Assembly (NCBI GenBank): GCA_963204745.1
Contig: CAUJHF010000007.1
Span: forward strand, 1 to 64,000
DNA: 64,000 nucleotides
Source of the DNA: Pseudomonadota bacterium
GTDB lineage: Bacteria; Pseudomonadota; Gammaproteobacteria; Steroidobacterales; GCA-2729495
Direction: 5' to 3'
The notes below the pieces were generated by a model. That model was not told where the DNA came from. It did not search any database and saw only the letters and a program-made list of their open reading frames with translations. The position numbers and the translations under genes were made by a program. The stretch's first letter is position 1. Each line of letters begins with the position of its first letter. Positions 38,482 to 49,118 of this stretch are shown in pieces.

Positions 38482-39048
38482 TTACTTGACCCGCGATGCG
38501 TACTCGCTGGAGCGGGTATCCACCTTGATGACTTCGCCTTCATTGATGAAGAGCGGAACTTTCACCACCGCACCGGTCTCGAGCCGCGCCGGCTTCATGC
38601 CGCCGGTGGCCGTATCACCACGCACACCCGGATCAGTCTCGACAATCTTGAGTTCAACGAACATCGGCGGAACAACAGTCAGCGGCACCCCGTTCCACAG
38701 CGTGACCGTGCAGGTATCCTGCTCGCGCAGCCACTGCTTGGCCTCGGAAACGGCGGTATCAGAAGCCGGGATCTGCTCAAAGGTTGCAGGATCCATGAAG
38801 TACCACATCTCGCCATCGGCGTAGAGAAACTGCATCGGGCAATCGACGACATCGGCCGACTCGATGGAATCGCTGTTGCGGAAGGTCTTTTCCACTACCC
38901 GGCCGGTGCGCAGATTGCGTATCCGGATGCGGTTGAATGCCTGGCCTTTGCCAGGCTTGACGAATTCGTTATCGACCACGGCGCAAGGATCGCCATCGAT
39001 CAGAATCTTGCTGCCACTCCGCAGATCACTCGCGCTGTAATTGGCCAT
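38482..39048 (-). CDS. efp: Translation elongation factor P
   Basis: This 188-residue protein relieves ribosome stalling at polyproline. The modification site is Lys34 in VKPGKGQAF, the lysine form used by the EpmA/EpmB system rather than the rhamnosylated arginine form. All three beta-barrel domains are present. AAGGA precedes the ATG, and TAGAAT in the 82-bp gap to the divergent epmB is a plausible -10. Many polyproline-rich proteins in this window (both FimV proteins, DedD) would be natural clients. Confidence 0.98.
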   Translation of the reverse strand: MANYSASDLRSGSKILIDGDPCAVVDNEFVKPGKGQAFNRIRIRNLRTGRVVEKTFRNSDSIESADVVDCPMQFLYADGEMWYFMDPATFEQIPASDTAVSEAKQWLREQDTCTVTLWNGVPLTVVPPMFVELKIVETDPGVRGDTATGGMKPARLETGAVVKVPLFINEGEVIKVDTRSSEYASRVK

Positions 39049-39130
39049 ACCAGTCCATTCCTTTACGTTGCCGGGTATTCTAGCCGTAGTGCTGTGCCGA
39101 GGGCAGACCCCGGCAGCAGATGGACAGCCA

Positions 39131-40153
39131 ATGCACGCAATAACCCGACACCCGAAGGGCCGATCGCCGTGGCAGACCGAACTCGGTCAGGCCTACGCGC
39201 GCCTCGACGATCTGCTGGCGGCGCTCGGGCTGACACCCGGATCCTGCGGCGTATCGGCCGAAGCAGCGGCTGCTTTCGCGCTGCGCGTCCCGCGCGGATT
39301 CGTTGCCCGCATGCGGCATGGCGACCCGCTCGATCCGCTGTTGCGGCAAGTGCTGCCGGTCGAAGCCGAGAATGCAGTCCTGGCAGGCTATGGTGCCGAT
39401 CCGGTCGGCGACCTCGACAGCGTGCGGGCGCCGGGACTGCTGCAGAAATATGCCGGCCGTGCCTTGCTCATCACCACCGGCGCCTGCGCCGTACACTGCC
39501 GGTACTGCTTTCGGCGTGCCTTCCCTTACCCGGAACACAGCGTGACGCCCGGCGTACTCGCTGAAGCGCTTGCGACGATTGCGGCCGACGACAGCCTCCA
39601 CGAGATCATTCTGAGCGGCGGTGATCCGCTGGCGCTCGGCAATGCCCGGTTGCGCGAAATCCTCCGCTCACTCGCCGATATTCCGCACATCAGCCGTATC
39701 CGGTTGCATACGCGGGTACCGGTGGTACTGCCGGAGCGCATCGATGCTGAACTGCTCGATGTGCTGCACAATGCGGGCCGGCCGCTGGTCACCGTGATTC
39801 ACGCCAACCATGCCAACGAGATCGACGCTGGTGTGATCGCAGCGCTGCAGGAACTGCGCAGTGTTTCGGCCGCGCTGCTGAACCAGTCGGTACTGTTGCG
39901 CGGTGTAAACGACTCGGCCAGCGCACTGACAACGCTGTCCCGAAAACTGTTTTCTGCGGGCGTGCTGCCGTACTACCTGCACCAGCTGGACCATGTCGCC
40001 GGCGCAGCGCACTTCCTCGTTCCCGATCAGGAAGCACGTGTCCTGCTTGCGGCGATGAGCGCGCAATTGCCAGGCTATCTGGTACCGCGACTCGTACGCG
40101 AGATCGCCGGAGCAGCAGCAAAAACACCGCTGGAATATTTCGGCACTACATAA
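39131..40153 (+). CDS. epmB: EF-P beta-lysylation protein, lysine 2,3-aminomutase-like
   Basis: This 340-residue radical-SAM, PLP-dependent enzyme turns alpha-lysine into beta-lysine for EpmA. The cluster-binding cysteines Cys119, Cys123 and Cys126 are in [11 protein letters not shown]. The [10 protein letters not shown] segment and the LLRGVNDS region match the KamA/EpmB family. It is shorter than true lysine aminomutases, as EpmB is. It is divergent from efp. Its stop codon TAA lies inside the first of three periodic ACATAAT motifs. Confidence 0.95.
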   Translation: MHAITRHPKGRSPWQTELGQAYARLDDLLAALGLTPGSCGVSAEAAAAFALRVPRGFVARMRHGDPLDPLLRQVLPVEAENAVLAGYGADPVGDLDSVRAPGLLQKYAGRALLITTGACAVHCRYCFRRAFPYPEHSVTPGVLAEALATIAADDSLHEIILSGGDPLALGNARLREILRSLADIPHISRIRLHTRVPVVLPERIDAELLDVLHNAGRPLVTVIHANHANEIDAGVIAALQELRSVSAALLNQSVLLRGVNDSASALTTLSRKLFSAGVLPYYLHQLDHVAGAAHFLVPDQEARVLLAAMSAQLPGYLVPRLVREIAGAAAKTPLEYFGTT

Positions 40154-40192
40154 TTCCAGCTGCACCACATAATCGTACTGCGGTCACATAAT
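40148..40192. repeat. Three ACATAAT motifs with exact 19-bp spacing upstream of fimX
   Basis: ACATAAT begins at 40148, 40167 and 40186. Copies two and three share the longer form CACATAATC. The bases between differ, so this is phased motif repetition rather than simple duplication. The array covers the epmB stop and ends 53 bp before the fimX-like start, where an activator or repressor would bind. Confidence 0.7.
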
Positions 40193-40244
40193 CCCCGCGG
40201 TGGTGTCGGCAGAATCCTGATCCTTCGAAGAAGACACGACAGGT

Positions 40245-42332
40245 GTGGGGTTGGGCAACTCCGTTGGCATTCCGCTGATCGTCATCAGCCGCAGCGACGA
40301 TCACGCTACGACTATCAATTCGATTCTGCGCGACAGTGGTCATCCGGTGCACTGCATGCGGGTCAACGAGCTGAAGCTGCTCGGCGAGCAGTTGTCCGCT
40401 CTGGCCCCTGAACTCGTCCTGTATTTTTCGGGCGATACTGACGTCGACCTGGCTGCCGCTGCTGCCAGCATCGCCCAGTGCAGCACGCAGCCACCGCTCC
40501 TCCTCGTGCACAACCAGGTCGATGAACAGACCATCGCTACGGCACTGGAAAGCGGTGCCCGCGACGTGGTCTCGCTGACGCACCGTAACCGCCTGCGTGC
40601 CGTTGTGACCCGGGAGTTGCACGCGCACCGGCTGCGGGTCGCACTTGAGGGTGTGCTCAGCTCGGCGCGGCAGTACAAACAGGAACTGCGCAGCCTGATG
40701 AGCGGCGCCTCTGATGCCATTGTTGACATACACGATGGCATCATCGTCGCCACCAACCCGGCCTGGACCGGACTGCTCGGCCGCGCTGAAGAAGAGCTCA
40801 TCGGCGAGCCCTTTATGGATCTGTTCCGCGAAGCCGATCAGGCCACGCTGAAGGGTGCACTGGTCGCCTGCCTGCGCGACAAATGGCAGGAAGGCAGCAC
40901 GCTCGGCATGGTCGCCTACCGCAAGGATGGCCGCGAGCTGCCGCTGGACCTGCAGCTGAAACGCATAACCATCGACGGCGACCCCGGCATCAGGCTGATT
41001 GTCCCGGGCGACCGGAATGTCGAACAGCCCGTCGACGAAATCCTGCAACATGCCGTCGGCAAGGATCCATCGACCGGGTTCTTCCAGCGTCATTTCTTTC
41101 TGGAACACCTCGCAGCCAGACTCGCGACACCGCCGGAAGGCGGCATCCGCGCCGTCGCCTACATTCGCCCCGACCATTTTTCCCGGGTGCAGGCCGATGT
41201 CGGACTGCTCGGCACCGAGGCCCTGCTGATGCGCCTTGCAGAGCTGCTGCGCGAACTCATGCAGCCCGGCGACCTCTACGGCCGATTCGGCGGCACGATG
41301 TTCGCAGTGCTCGTGGAACGCGGCACGATGGGCGACGTTCAGGCCTGGGCCGAACAGATACAGAAGGCCGTGGCCACACAGATCTTCGAGGTCGACACCC
41401 AGTCGACCTCACTCTCCTGCACGATCGGCGTCTGCGAAGCGCGTTCGGGCAGCCAGACGCCCGGCGAGATCCTCAGCGAGGCGGAACAGGCCTGCCGCAA
41501 CGGCCGCGACCAGGGCGGCAACCGCGTCGTGCTGAGCGACATTACCAGCGTCACCGAACGCCTGCGCCTGACCGACTCCCTGTGGATTACGCGTATCCGT
41601 GCTGCACTCATGCAGAACCGCCTGCGGCTCGTGCATCAGCCGGTGGTCGGACTGCAGGACGAGGTGCAGGGCGTACTCGATACGCGTGTGCGCCTGATCG
41701 ACGAACAGGGCGAACCGGTGCTGCCATCGGAATTCATTCCGGTCGCGGAACGCGCCCACATGATGAAGAACATCGATCGCTGGGTGATCGGCGCATCATT
41801 CTCATTCTGCGTTGCGCGCCAGCCGAACCTGGTGTTCATCCGGCTGTCGCGTGAATCGATACTCGATGAGTCGCTGCTCGACTGGCTGAAAGCGCGCGCC
41901 CAGAGCACGCGCCTCAAGCCATCCCAGGTCTGCTTCCAGATCAGCGAGGAGCTGGCCCTGCAGCACCTCAAGGAGTGTCAGCAGACCGCGAATCAGCTGC
42001 GTGAAGCAGGCTTCATGTTTGCCGTCGATCACCTCGGCGCCGGCCGGGATGCCACGCAACTGCTCGGCCATCTGCCGATGCAGTTCGTCAAGATTGACGG
42101 CAGCCTGATGCAGGGACTGCACCGGGACAAGGACCTGCAGCGCAAGGTTGGCAGCATCGCCGCCCGCGCCAATGAACTGAAGATCAAGACCATCGCCGAG
42201 CGGGTTGAAAACGCCAACACGATGGCGGTGCTCTGGCAACTCGGTATCGCCTTCGTGCAGGGAAATTTCACCCAGAACCACGGCGTGGTGCTGGCCAGTG
42301 AAAACAGCCCTGGTCAGCAGGCTGTTGGCTGA
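40245..42332 (+). CDS. FimX-type degenerate REC-PAS-GGDEF-EAL protein
   Basis: This 695-residue cytoplasmic protein has domains in the order receiver-like (10-130, no phosphoacceptor pattern), PAS (148-255), GGDEF (275-435) and EAL (445-690). The GGDEF motif is GGTMF (349-353), so cyclase activity is unlikely. In the EAL domain the first motif reads VLD (477-479), and the metal pair DDFGTG is replaced by DHLGAG (595-600), so hydrolysis is unlikely. KID and the late ERVEN and QG positions remain. This is the pattern of FimX, a c-di-GMP receptor that controls type IV pilus assembly and twitching. The start is GTG 40245; TTG 40251 is an alternative. A FimV-like gene follows. Confidence 0.87.
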   Translation: MGLGNSVGIPLIVISRSDDHATTINSILRDSGHPVHCMRVNELKLLGEQLSALAPELVLYFSGDTDVDLAAAAASIAQCSTQPPLLLVHNQVDEQTIATALESGARDVVSLTHRNRLRAVVTRELHAHRLRVALEGVLSSARQYKQELRSLMSGASDAIVDIHDGIIVATNPAWTGLLGRAEEELIGEPFMDLFREADQATLKGALVACLRDKWQEGSTLGMVAYRKDGRELPLDLQLKRITIDGDPGIRLIVPGDRNVEQPVDEILQHAVGKDPSTGFFQRHFFLEHLAARLATPPEGGIRAVAYIRPDHFSRVQADVGLLGTEALLMRLAELLRELMQPGDLYGRFGGTMFAVLVERGTMGDVQAWAEQIQKAVATQIFEVDTQSTSLSCTIGVCEARSGSQTPGEILSEAEQACRNGRDQGGNRVVLSDITSVTERLRLTDSLWITRIRAALMQNRLRLVHQPVVGLQDEVQGVLDTRVRLIDEQGEPVLPSEFIPVAERAHMMKNIDRWVIGASFSFCVARQPNLVFIRLSRESILDESLLDWLKARAQSTRLKPSQVCFQISEELALQHLKECQQTANQLREAGFMFAVDHLGAGRDATQLLGHLPMQFVKIDGSLMQGLHRDKDLQRKVGSIAARANELKIKTIAERVENANTMAVLWQLGIAFVQGNFTQNHGVVLASENSPGQQAVG

Positions 42333-42497
42333 GGAATCCCGTGCAGCCGATCACATTCCACGGCACCGGAAGCGCGTCCTGCCACCGCCACATTACAGAA
42401 CGAGACCTGGTTCATTTCACTGAACCGCAGCAAATGGTCTCTTGTCGTCTGTCGCAAAACCGATCCGCAGTGGATCTGTAAACCCGGGACCCCAGGC
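42333..42497. other. Gap with two inverted repeats between fimX-like and fimV-like genes
   Basis: Two short inverted repeats lie here: GGTTCA/TGAACC with a 6-base loop at 42409-42426, and GATCC/GGATC with a 5-base loop at 42462-42476. Neither is followed by a T-run. They may be operator sites or weak RNA hairpins for the downstream gene. Confidence 0.4.
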
Positions 42498-44183
42498 ATG
42501 CGCACCAGGCGCAACCAGAGCAAGAAAAGCACACCGCCCGCACACCGCGCGGCGCATACGCAACCCGCAACCGGTCATGAGCGGCTGGTCGTGTCTACGC
42601 TTGCAGGCATGGCCCTGCTCGCCGCATCCCCGGCCAGTCACTCGCTGAGCCTGGGCGAGATCACCATACACTCCAGCCTCGGCCAGCGCCTGGACGCCAG
42701 CGTCCCGGTTCAGCTGGCCATGGGCGAATCTCTGGCCAGCGGCTGCATTCAGTCCGCCCGCAGCGGCAACGAACTCGGACGCGTTCCCGAAGCTTCCGTC
42801 AGCACGCCGGAGGCGGTTCGTCCGGGCACGTACACGCTGCGGATCAGCAGCGCCGCACCACTTTATGAACCAATCTACGCACTCAGCCTGCAGGCCGGCT
42901 GCCCCGGTACCGCCGCCATCACGCGCCAGTATGTGCTGATGCTGGACCCGCCGGGCATGACAGCAGATCCGGCCGAGGCGCCATTCCAACCGCCGGTCAC
43001 ACAAGCGGAACGGTTGCCCGAAGCCCTGCCTGCACCGCTGGTCTCCGGAGACGCCCTGCGCACGACAGTACCGCGTGAGCGACCATTGCGTTCGCGCCGG
43101 TCACTGGATGCCGCCAACACACCGGTTCTGCCTGGCACGAGCTATCAGGTAGTGGCCGGCGATACCGTATCGTCGATTGCGGCGCGCGTCAGCGGACGCA
43201 AGGTCAATCTGTGGACGCTCGCTGGCCGGATTTTTGCTGCCAACCCGGATGCATTTATCCGCAACGACATCAACCTCATCAAACTGGGCAGCACAATCGA
43301 TATTCCGGCTACCGAGGCCACTGCAGAGGCAATGACCCCTGCTGCCCGGACTGCACCACTACCCGAACGCATGCCGGCGCCGCTACCGGAACCGGCTCTG
43401 TTGCCGACCGCCGTCGCACCGGTGCCGATTGAATCCGCACCCACTGCCGATACAACTGAAATTGCTGCCGCGCCGGCTGCCGAGGCAGCGCCGGTCAGCA
43501 AGATCGCGCCCGTCACTGAAGCTGCAACCCGTCCTTCGGAGCCGGCGATTGCCACTGTCGATACACCTGCCGGGACCGAAGCCAGTCCGCTGGCTGCCAC
43601 TGCTGCAGGCATCACCTTCGGCCTGCTGATCAGCGCTTTTCTCTGGTTCCGCAACCGGCTGCCAGGCATGGCCCGCAAGCGCCCGGCAAAACAGCCGATG
43701 CAAGCTGAATCCGCCGTGGAGGAAGACCCGTTCAGCAGCACAGCCATAGCAGCCCCGATTGCGGTACGTACCGAGCGTGCAGAGCCATCAATCACCGTGC
43801 AATGGTCCGCACGCCCCGATGATTCACTGTCCAACGAGTTTACAAGGCGAACCGGCGCTGATCCGCAACCGCAGACGGTTGCCCCAGTTGCGTCAGCCGC
43901 GCATTCCGAGGAAATCACCTCGGAACTCGAAAAGCTCTTTGGTGACGACAGCGAGACCGTGAGTTCCCCGGCACCCGAGATGTCTTCGATGCCCGACGCC
44001 AACAGTGCGCGTGATGCGCGCGCAAGCGACAGGCAGGCCGAGACCCTGCTGCAGGCCCTGTCGTTGCTTGAACGAGACTACGAAGCCGAACTGACCGCCA
44101 GCCAGGTACTTGACCTGTCTGCCATGCGCAAAGCGCTCGCGACCGGCACCGACTCAACGCCGTTCATCAAGAAACCCGACTAG
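42498..44183 (+). CDS. Second, shorter FimV-like protein with LysM domain
   Basis: This 561-residue protein has a basic N-terminus and a hydrophobic export segment (residues 30-48). The FimV N-terminal motif LSLGEITIHSSLGQRLDASVPV follows at 50-71. A LysM-like segment (YQVVAGDTVSSIAARVSGRKV) spans about 215-270, a Pro/Ala-rich periplasmic linker comes next, and a transmembrane helix (366-384) precedes a 175-residue cytoplasmic tail. The C-terminal TPR-like FimV domain present in the large paralogue is not recognisable; the tail has an acidic ITSELEKLFGDDSE segment. Placement after a FimX-like gene suggests a shared role at the pole. It converges on parC with 8 bp between. Confidence 0.82.
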   Translation: MRTRRNQSKKSTPPAHRAAHTQPATGHERLVVSTLAGMALLAASPASHSLSLGEITIHSSLGQRLDASVPVQLAMGESLASGCIQSARSGNELGRVPEASVSTPEAVRPGTYTLRISSAAPLYEPIYALSLQAGCPGTAAITRQYVLMLDPPGMTADPAEAPFQPPVTQAERLPEALPAPLVSGDALRTTVPRERPLRSRRSLDAANTPVLPGTSYQVVAGDTVSSIAARVSGRKVNLWTLAGRIFAANPDAFIRNDINLIKLGSTIDIPATEATAEAMTPAARTAPLPERMPAPLPEPALLPTAVAPVPIESAPTADTTEIAAAPAAEAAPVSKIAPVTEAATRPSEPAIATVDTPAGTEASPLAATAAGITFGLLISAFLWFRNRLPGMARKRPAKQPMQAESAVEEDPFSSTAIAAPIAVRTERAEPSITVQWSARPDDSLSNEFTRRTGADPQPQTVAPVASAAHSEEITSELEKLFGDDSETVSSPAPEMSSMPDANSARDARASDRQAETLLQALSLLERDYEAELTASQVLDLSAMRKALATGTDSTPFIKKPD

Positions 44184-44191
44184 GCTCGCTC

Positions 44192-46471
44192 TCAGGCAGA
44201 CGGCGCGACCCTGATCCGGTCGACCTTGCGCCAGCCCCGTGGCAGCAGACCACCGCGCTGGCCACGCGCACCCCGATAGTCGGCGAGATCACCCGGCTTC
44301 AGTGTCATGCTGCGCTGATTGCTGAACAGCAACAGTGAATCTCCCTGCTCAAGCACGGCGATACTGGTGAGCTTCTCCTCACCCGCCCTGAACTTGCGCG
44401 TTGAAATACCGAAGATCTTGTTGCCCTTGCCGCGCGCGAGTTCAGGCAGATCGGCAGCCGGAAACACCAGCAGCCGGCCTTCGGAATTGACCGCCGCAAC
44501 CAGCGCTTTGCCTGGAAAATCGGCGCCACCAAATGGCGCGGGAATCAGCACATCACCGCCCTCGGGTACGCGCAGACAGGCTTTGCCGGCCCGGTTACGC
44601 GACTGGAGTTCGGCCAGCTGGACGAAAAAACCGTAACCGGCATCGCTGGCCAGCAGCCAATGCATGGACGGCTCACCGATGAGCACGCCACGGAAACCGG
44701 CACCGGCCGCCGGATTGAGCCGACCGGTGAGCGGCTCGCCCTGGCCGCGTGCCGAAGGCAGTGAATGTGCGGGCAGACAGTAGGCCCGGCCGGCATTGTC
44801 GAGAAACACGGCGGTCTGCGTACTCTTGCCGAGCGCCGCAGCCAGATAGCTGTCGCCCGATTTGTAACTCAGCGAGGCCGGATCGATGTCGTGGCCCTTG
44901 GCTGCACGCACCCAGCCGCCGACCGACAACACCACCGTGACCGGCTCGCTGCTGACCAGTGCGGTTTCAGCCAGTGCCTGGGCAGCTTCGCGCTCGACGA
45001 TGGCCGTGCGCCGCTTGTCACCGTGTTTCTCTGCCAGCACCAGCAACTCGTCGCGGATCAGTTTCCGGAGCTTCGCGGCACTCTTCAGGACCTGATTGAG
45101 CCAGTCGCGCTCTTCTGCGAGCGCCTTCTGCTCGCTGCGGATCTCGATTTCCTCGAGCTTGGCCAGTTGGCGCAGGCGCAGATTGAGAATTGCCTCGGCC
45201 TGTACATCGCTGATTTCAAATCGTTGCATCAGCATTTCTTTGGGTTTGTCTTCCCGGCGGATGATGCGGATGACTTCGTCGATATTCAGGAAGGCGATCA
45301 GCAGGCCATCGAGGATGTGCAGGCGATCCTCAACCTTGCCCAGGCGATCCCGCAGGCGCCGCTTGACGGTATCAGTACGGAATTGCAGCCACTCGGCAAG
45401 CAGCGATTTGATGTCGCGGACGCCGGGCCGGCCATCGAGACCGATGCAGTTCATGTTGACGCGCAGGGTGCGTTCGAGATCCGTGGTGGCAAACAAATGC
45501 CCCATCAGTGCATCGATATCGACCTTGCCCGACTTCGGCGTGATGACCAGCCGCACCGGATTCTCGTGATCAGACTCGTCACGCAGGTCATCGACCAGCG
45601 GCAGCTTCTTCGCCTGACGCTGCGCCTCGATTTGCTCGAGTACCTTGCTGCCGGACACCTGGAACGGCAGGTTGGTGATGATGATGTCGTTGTCTTCGCG
45701 CTCCCATGTCGCGCGCAGGCGCAGGGTGCCGTTGCCGGTCGCATAGATCTCGTGCAATTCCTTGCGCGGCGTGACCAGCTCACCGCCGGTCGGAAAATCC
45801 GGGCCCTTGATGTGCTGGCAAAGCTGTTTGGCCGTGGTATCCGGCTCTTCCAGCAGCCGTACCACTGCACTGACAACCTCACGCAGGTTGTGCGGCGGGA
45901 TGTCAGTAGACATGCCGACGGCGATACCACTCGCACCGTTCAGGAGGATGTTCGGCAGCTGTGCCGGCAGCAGCACAGGTTCAAGCAGCGTGCCGTCAAA
46001 GTTCGGCACCCACTCGACCGTGCCGTGATCGAGTTCGTCGAGCAGCGTCGCCGCATAGGCTGTCAGCCGGGCCTCGGTATAGCGCATGGCCGCGAAGGAC
46101 TTCGGGTCATCAGTCGAACCCCAGTTGCCCTGCCCATCGATGATCGGGTAGCGATAGGCGAAGTCCTGGGCCATATGCACCATGGCTTCGTAACACGCCG
46201 AATCACCGTGCGGATGGAACTTGCCGAGCACATCGCCGACCGTACGGGCGGACTTCTTGTGCTTGCTGGTGGCGCGCAGGCCCAGCTCGCTCATCGCATA
46301 GATGATGCGCCGTTGCACCGGCTTGAGGCCGTCACCGATATACGGCAGGGCGCGATCGAGAATCACGTACATGGAGTAGTCGAGATACGCCTTCTCGGTA
46401 AAGGTGCGCAGCGCAAGCTTCTCGACCGGGTCAAACTCGAGGCGCGTCTGCATGTTGTCGGAAGCCGTCAT
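44192..46471 (-). CDS. parC: DNA topoisomerase IV subunit A
   Basis: This 759-residue type IIA topoisomerase subunit decatenates daughter chromosomes with ParE. The catalytic tyrosine lies in [11 protein letters not shown], and the quinolone-target region reads [12 protein letters not shown] with the usual serine and glutamate. The C-terminal beta-propeller is shorter than in GyrA, as expected for ParC. parE lies 17 bp upstream on the same strand, forming a parE-parC unit. Confidence 0.96.
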   Translation of the reverse strand: MTASDNMQTRLEFDPVEKLALRTFTEKAYLDYSMYVILDRALPYIGDGLKPVQRRIIYAMSELGLRATSKHKKSARTVGDVLGKFHPHGDSACYEAMVHMAQDFAYRYPIIDGQGNWGSTDDPKSFAAMRYTEARLTAYAATLLDELDHGTVEWVPNFDGTLLEPVLLPAQLPNILLNGASGIAVGMSTDIPPHNLREVVSAVVRLLEEPDTTAKQLCQHIKGPDFPTGGELVTPRKELHEIYATGNGTLRLRATWEREDNDIIITNLPFQVSGSKVLEQIEAQRQAKKLPLVDDLRDESDHENPVRLVITPKSGKVDIDALMGHLFATTDLERTLRVNMNCIGLDGRPGVRDIKSLLAEWLQFRTDTVKRRLRDRLGKVEDRLHILDGLLIAFLNIDEVIRIIRREDKPKEMLMQRFEISDVQAEAILNLRLRQLAKLEEIEIRSEQKALAEERDWLNQVLKSAAKLRKLIRDELLVLAEKHGDKRRTAIVEREAAQALAETALVSSEPVTVVLSVGGWVRAAKGHDIDPASLSYKSGDSYLAAALGKSTQTAVFLDNAGRAYCLPAHSLPSARGQGEPLTGRLNPAAGAGFRGVLIGEPSMHWLLASDAGYGFFVQLAELQSRNRAGKACLRVPEGGDVLIPAPFGGADFPGKALVAAVNSEGRLLVFPAADLPELARGKGNKIFGISTRKFRAGEEKLTSIAVLEQGDSLLLFSNQRSMTLKPGDLADYRGARGQRGGLLPRGWRKVDRIRVAPSA

Positions 46472-46488
46472 GAGAATTTCATACCCCG

Positions 46489-48375
46489 TCAGATCTCGGC
46501 AAGATTGCCCTTGCTCTCGAGCCAGGCGCGCCGGTCAGCCGAGCGCTTCTTGGCCAGCAGCATGTCCAGCAGCTGTTCGGTGTCATCTTCCGGCGACATC
46601 GTCAGCTGCACCAGGCGCCGCGAGTCGGGCAGCATGGTGGTCTCGCGCAACTGCAGGGGGCTCATCTCACCGAGGCCCTTGAACCGCGTTACATTGGGTT
46701 TCGCGCGTATGCCCTCGGCCTGCAGACGGTCGAGAGTGCCCTGCCGCTCTGCTTCATCCAGCGCGTAGTAGACATCCTTGCCCACATCGATGCGGAACAA
46801 GGGCGGCATGGCCACATAGACATGCCCGGCACGGATGAGCCGCGGAAAGTGCCGCACGAACAGCGCGCAGATCAGCGTCGCGATGTGCTGGCCGTCCGAG
46901 TCGGCATCGGCAAGGATGCAGATCTTGTGGTAGCGCAGGCCGGCAAGGTCATTGCTGCCGGGCTCGGCACCGATCGCGAGGCTGATGTTGCTGACTTCCT
47001 GCGAGGCCAGCAGTTCGCCCTGGTCGACTTCCCAGGTATTGAGGATCTTGCCCCGCAGCGGCAGCACAGCCTGGTATTCCCGGTCGCGCGCCTGCTTGGC
47101 CGAACCGCCGGCCGAATCGCCTTCCACCAGGAAGATCTCGCAACGCTCCGGATCAGTGCTGGTGCAGTCGGTTAGCTTGCCGGGCAATACAGGTCCGCTG
47201 GTGATCCGCTTGCGGACCACTACTCTCGCCATCTTTGCCCGCGTCTGGGCAGCAAGAATTGCCCGTTCGGCGATCTGGTCACCGGCATCGGTGTTCTGGC
47301 TGAGCCAGAGCGAAAACGAGTCCTTGACCGCACCGCTGACGAAAGCCGCACATTCGCGCGAACTCAGGCGCTCCTTGGTCTGCCCGGAAAACTGCGGATC
47401 CTGCATCTTTACCGACAGGACGAATTGCAGACCATCCCAGACGTCATCAGGTGCCAGTTTCACACCGCGCGGCAGGAGATTCCGGAACTCGCAGTAGTCG
47501 CGCAACGCATCGGTAAGGCCGGTCCTGAAGCCGTTGACATGTGTACCGCCCTGCGCGGTCGGACTCAGGTTGACGTAGGACTCGCTGACAGCCGGACCAT
47601 CCGGATCCGCCCAGGCGATGGCCCACTCGGCTTCTTCACGCTGCCCCTTGAGCACTGCGCTGAAGGGTTCCGGTGGCAACAGCGCAGTGTCCGGCAGGCT
47701 TTCAATCAGGTACTGCTGCAGTCCACCCTCGTAGTGCCATTCGAATTTCTGTTCCGGCTTCTCGACTTCGAAGCGGATATGCAGCCCCGGGCAAAGCACC
47801 GCCTTGGCGCGCAGCGCATGGCGCAGCTCGTTTATGGCGAACTTGTCGGTGTCGAAATACTTCGGATCCGGCCAGAAACGCAGTGTCGTTCCTGTATTGG
47901 CCTTGCCGACGGTGCCGACCTTCTCAAGCTTGCTGGTCCGCTCACCGCCGCGAAAGCTCATGTTGTACTCGCAACCGTCGCGGCGTATCCAGACCTCGAG
48001 ATTCTTCGACAGCGCGTTGACGACCGATACACCGACACCGTGCAGGCCGCCGGAATACTGGTAGTTGTTGCCGGAAAATTTCCCGCCAGCGTGCAGCCGC
48101 GTGAGGATGAGCTCGACGCCGGGGATTTTCTCGACAGGGTGCTTGTCCACCGGCATGCCGCGGCCATCGTCAGCCACCTGCAGCGAGCCGTCGGCAAACA
48201 GCGTGACGTCGATTCGCTTGCAGTGTCCGGCGATGGCCTCGTCGACACTGTTGTCGATGACTTCGTGGGCAAGGTGATTCGGCCGGCTGGTATCGGTGTA
48301 CATGCCCGGCCGGCGACGGACCGGGTCGAGGCCGCTCAGGACCTCGATATCAGCAGCTTCGTAACGGGCACTCAT
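46489..48375 (-). CDS. parE: DNA topoisomerase IV subunit B
   Basis: This 628-residue GHKL-type ATPase subunit works with ParC. The N-terminal ATP-binding residues are in [11 protein letters not shown] and DDGRGMPVD, with [14 protein letters not shown]. The TOPRIM motif is [17 protein letters not shown]. The order and length (about 630) match ParE rather than GyrB. ATG 48375 ([13 protein letters not shown]) fits the family start, although the Shine-Dalgarno sequence is weak. A 157-bp non-coding gap lies upstream. Confidence 0.96.
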   Translation of the reverse strand: MSARYEAADIEVLSGLDPVRRRPGMYTDTSRPNHLAHEVIDNSVDEAIAGHCKRIDVTLFADGSLQVADDGRGMPVDKHPVEKIPGVELILTRLHAGGKFSGNNYQYSGGLHGVGVSVVNALSKNLEVWIRRDGCEYNMSFRGGERTSKLEKVGTVGKANTGTTLRFWPDPKYFDTDKFAINELRHALRAKAVLCPGLHIRFEVEKPEQKFEWHYEGGLQQYLIESLPDTALLPPEPFSAVLKGQREEAEWAIAWADPDGPAVSESYVNLSPTAQGGTHVNGFRTGLTDALRDYCEFRNLLPRGVKLAPDDVWDGLQFVLSVKMQDPQFSGQTKERLSSRECAAFVSGAVKDSFSLWLSQNTDAGDQIAERAILAAQTRAKMARVVVRKRITSGPVLPGKLTDCTSTDPERCEIFLVEGDSAGGSAKQARDREYQAVLPLRGKILNTWEVDQGELLASQEVSNISLAIGAEPGSNDLAGLRYHKICILADADSDGQHIATLICALFVRHFPRLIRAGHVYVAMPPLFRIDVGKDVYYALDEAERQGTLDRLQAEGIRAKPNVTRFKGLGEMSPLQLRETTMLPDSRRLVQLTMSPEDDTEQLLDMLLAKKRSADRRAWLESKGNLAEI

Positions 48376-48532
48376 GGACGGCCCGGCCTGCCGGCAGCAG
48401 ACTGCCAATGCATCGGGGCCGCTGAAGACTCGATCACAGCGGAATCCTTAAATATCCAGGGACGCGCACAACAACGGGCGGAATCTTAGTCCACCCGGAG
48501 GATTTATCAACACGGAGCGAAGCGAAAGCGCT

Positions 48533-49117
48533 TCAGTGCAGGTCGGCCAGCAGCGACTCGTGCAAGGTCTGGGGAACATCGTCCGCGCGGAGTTTGAGCT
48601 GCGGGTGATCCACGCCAACCGCCAGCGCCGCACCGGCACGCAATGCCTTTACGGACCCTGGCGGCAGTTCAAAACGCAGGAAGTGTACGGCCGAGGTCTT
48701 GCATTCTGTACTGCGCTCCAGGTCCTCGTCGGCGATACCGAAAATAACCGGCCCATCGGCTACCTGCACCCAGATCCGGTCCTCGACACCGACCAGCCGC
48801 TCCAGCGCCACGCGGCGCTCGTCCGGATCCGGATATTCAATAGACAGGGTTGCCTTCCAGTTGCTGCCGTCCGGAATCAGCGGGTTATAGGCGGCCAGCT
48901 CGGCTTCGATATCGGCCGGCTCGAAAATCCGCTCGGCACGCAGCATTTCCTGCACCTGGTAGTGCATGGTCAGACGGTCCTCAAAGAGCAGGGACAGGTG
49001 TTTGCCGAGACTCAGACGACGGTGCGCCTTGTGCTCCATGACCCGTTCGCGAAATTCGGGCCGCAGCCGCGCGTAAGTCTCGAGGGGATACAGGTCGTCA
49101 ACAGTCAGCTTGTTCAT
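48533..49117 (-). CDS. DUF3501 family protein of the rubrerythrin operon
   Basis: This 194-residue protein starts MNKLTVDDLYPLETYARLR, the DUF3501 pattern. No catalytic motif or membrane segment is visible, and the function is unknown. Genes of this family recur next to a rubrerythrin and a CCG-domain iron-sulfur protein, which implies work in the same peroxide or iron-linked process. The ATG lies one base after the stop of the upstream iron-sulfur gene (TGACATG), so translation is coupled. Confidence 0.85.
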   Translation of the reverse strand: MNKLTVDDLYPLETYARLRPEFRERVMEHKAHRRLSLGKHLSLLFEDRLTMHYQVQEMLRAERIFEPADIEAELAAYNPLIPDGSNWKATLSIEYPDPDERRVALERLVGVEDRIWVQVADGPVIFGIADEDLERSTECKTSAVHFLRFELPPGSVKALRAGAALAVGVDHPQLKLRADDVPQTLHESLLADLH

Positions 49118-49118
49118 G

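Noticed and set aside
40148-40192. Periodic ACATAAT copies considered as a CRISPR array or iteron origin
   Set aside because: Repeats are only seven bases with 12-base spacers and three copies, there are no cas or replication genes nearby, and the region is chromosomal housekeeping DNA.
40146-41177. Minus-strand frame of about 340 codons opposite the fimX-like gene
   Set aside because: The FimX-type frame has four recognisable domains. The antisense frame has none and no ribosome-binding site.
44765-46768. Plus-strand open frame of about 667 codons antisense to parC/parE
   Set aside because: It mirrors well-conserved topoisomerase genes and shows no start context or domain of its own.
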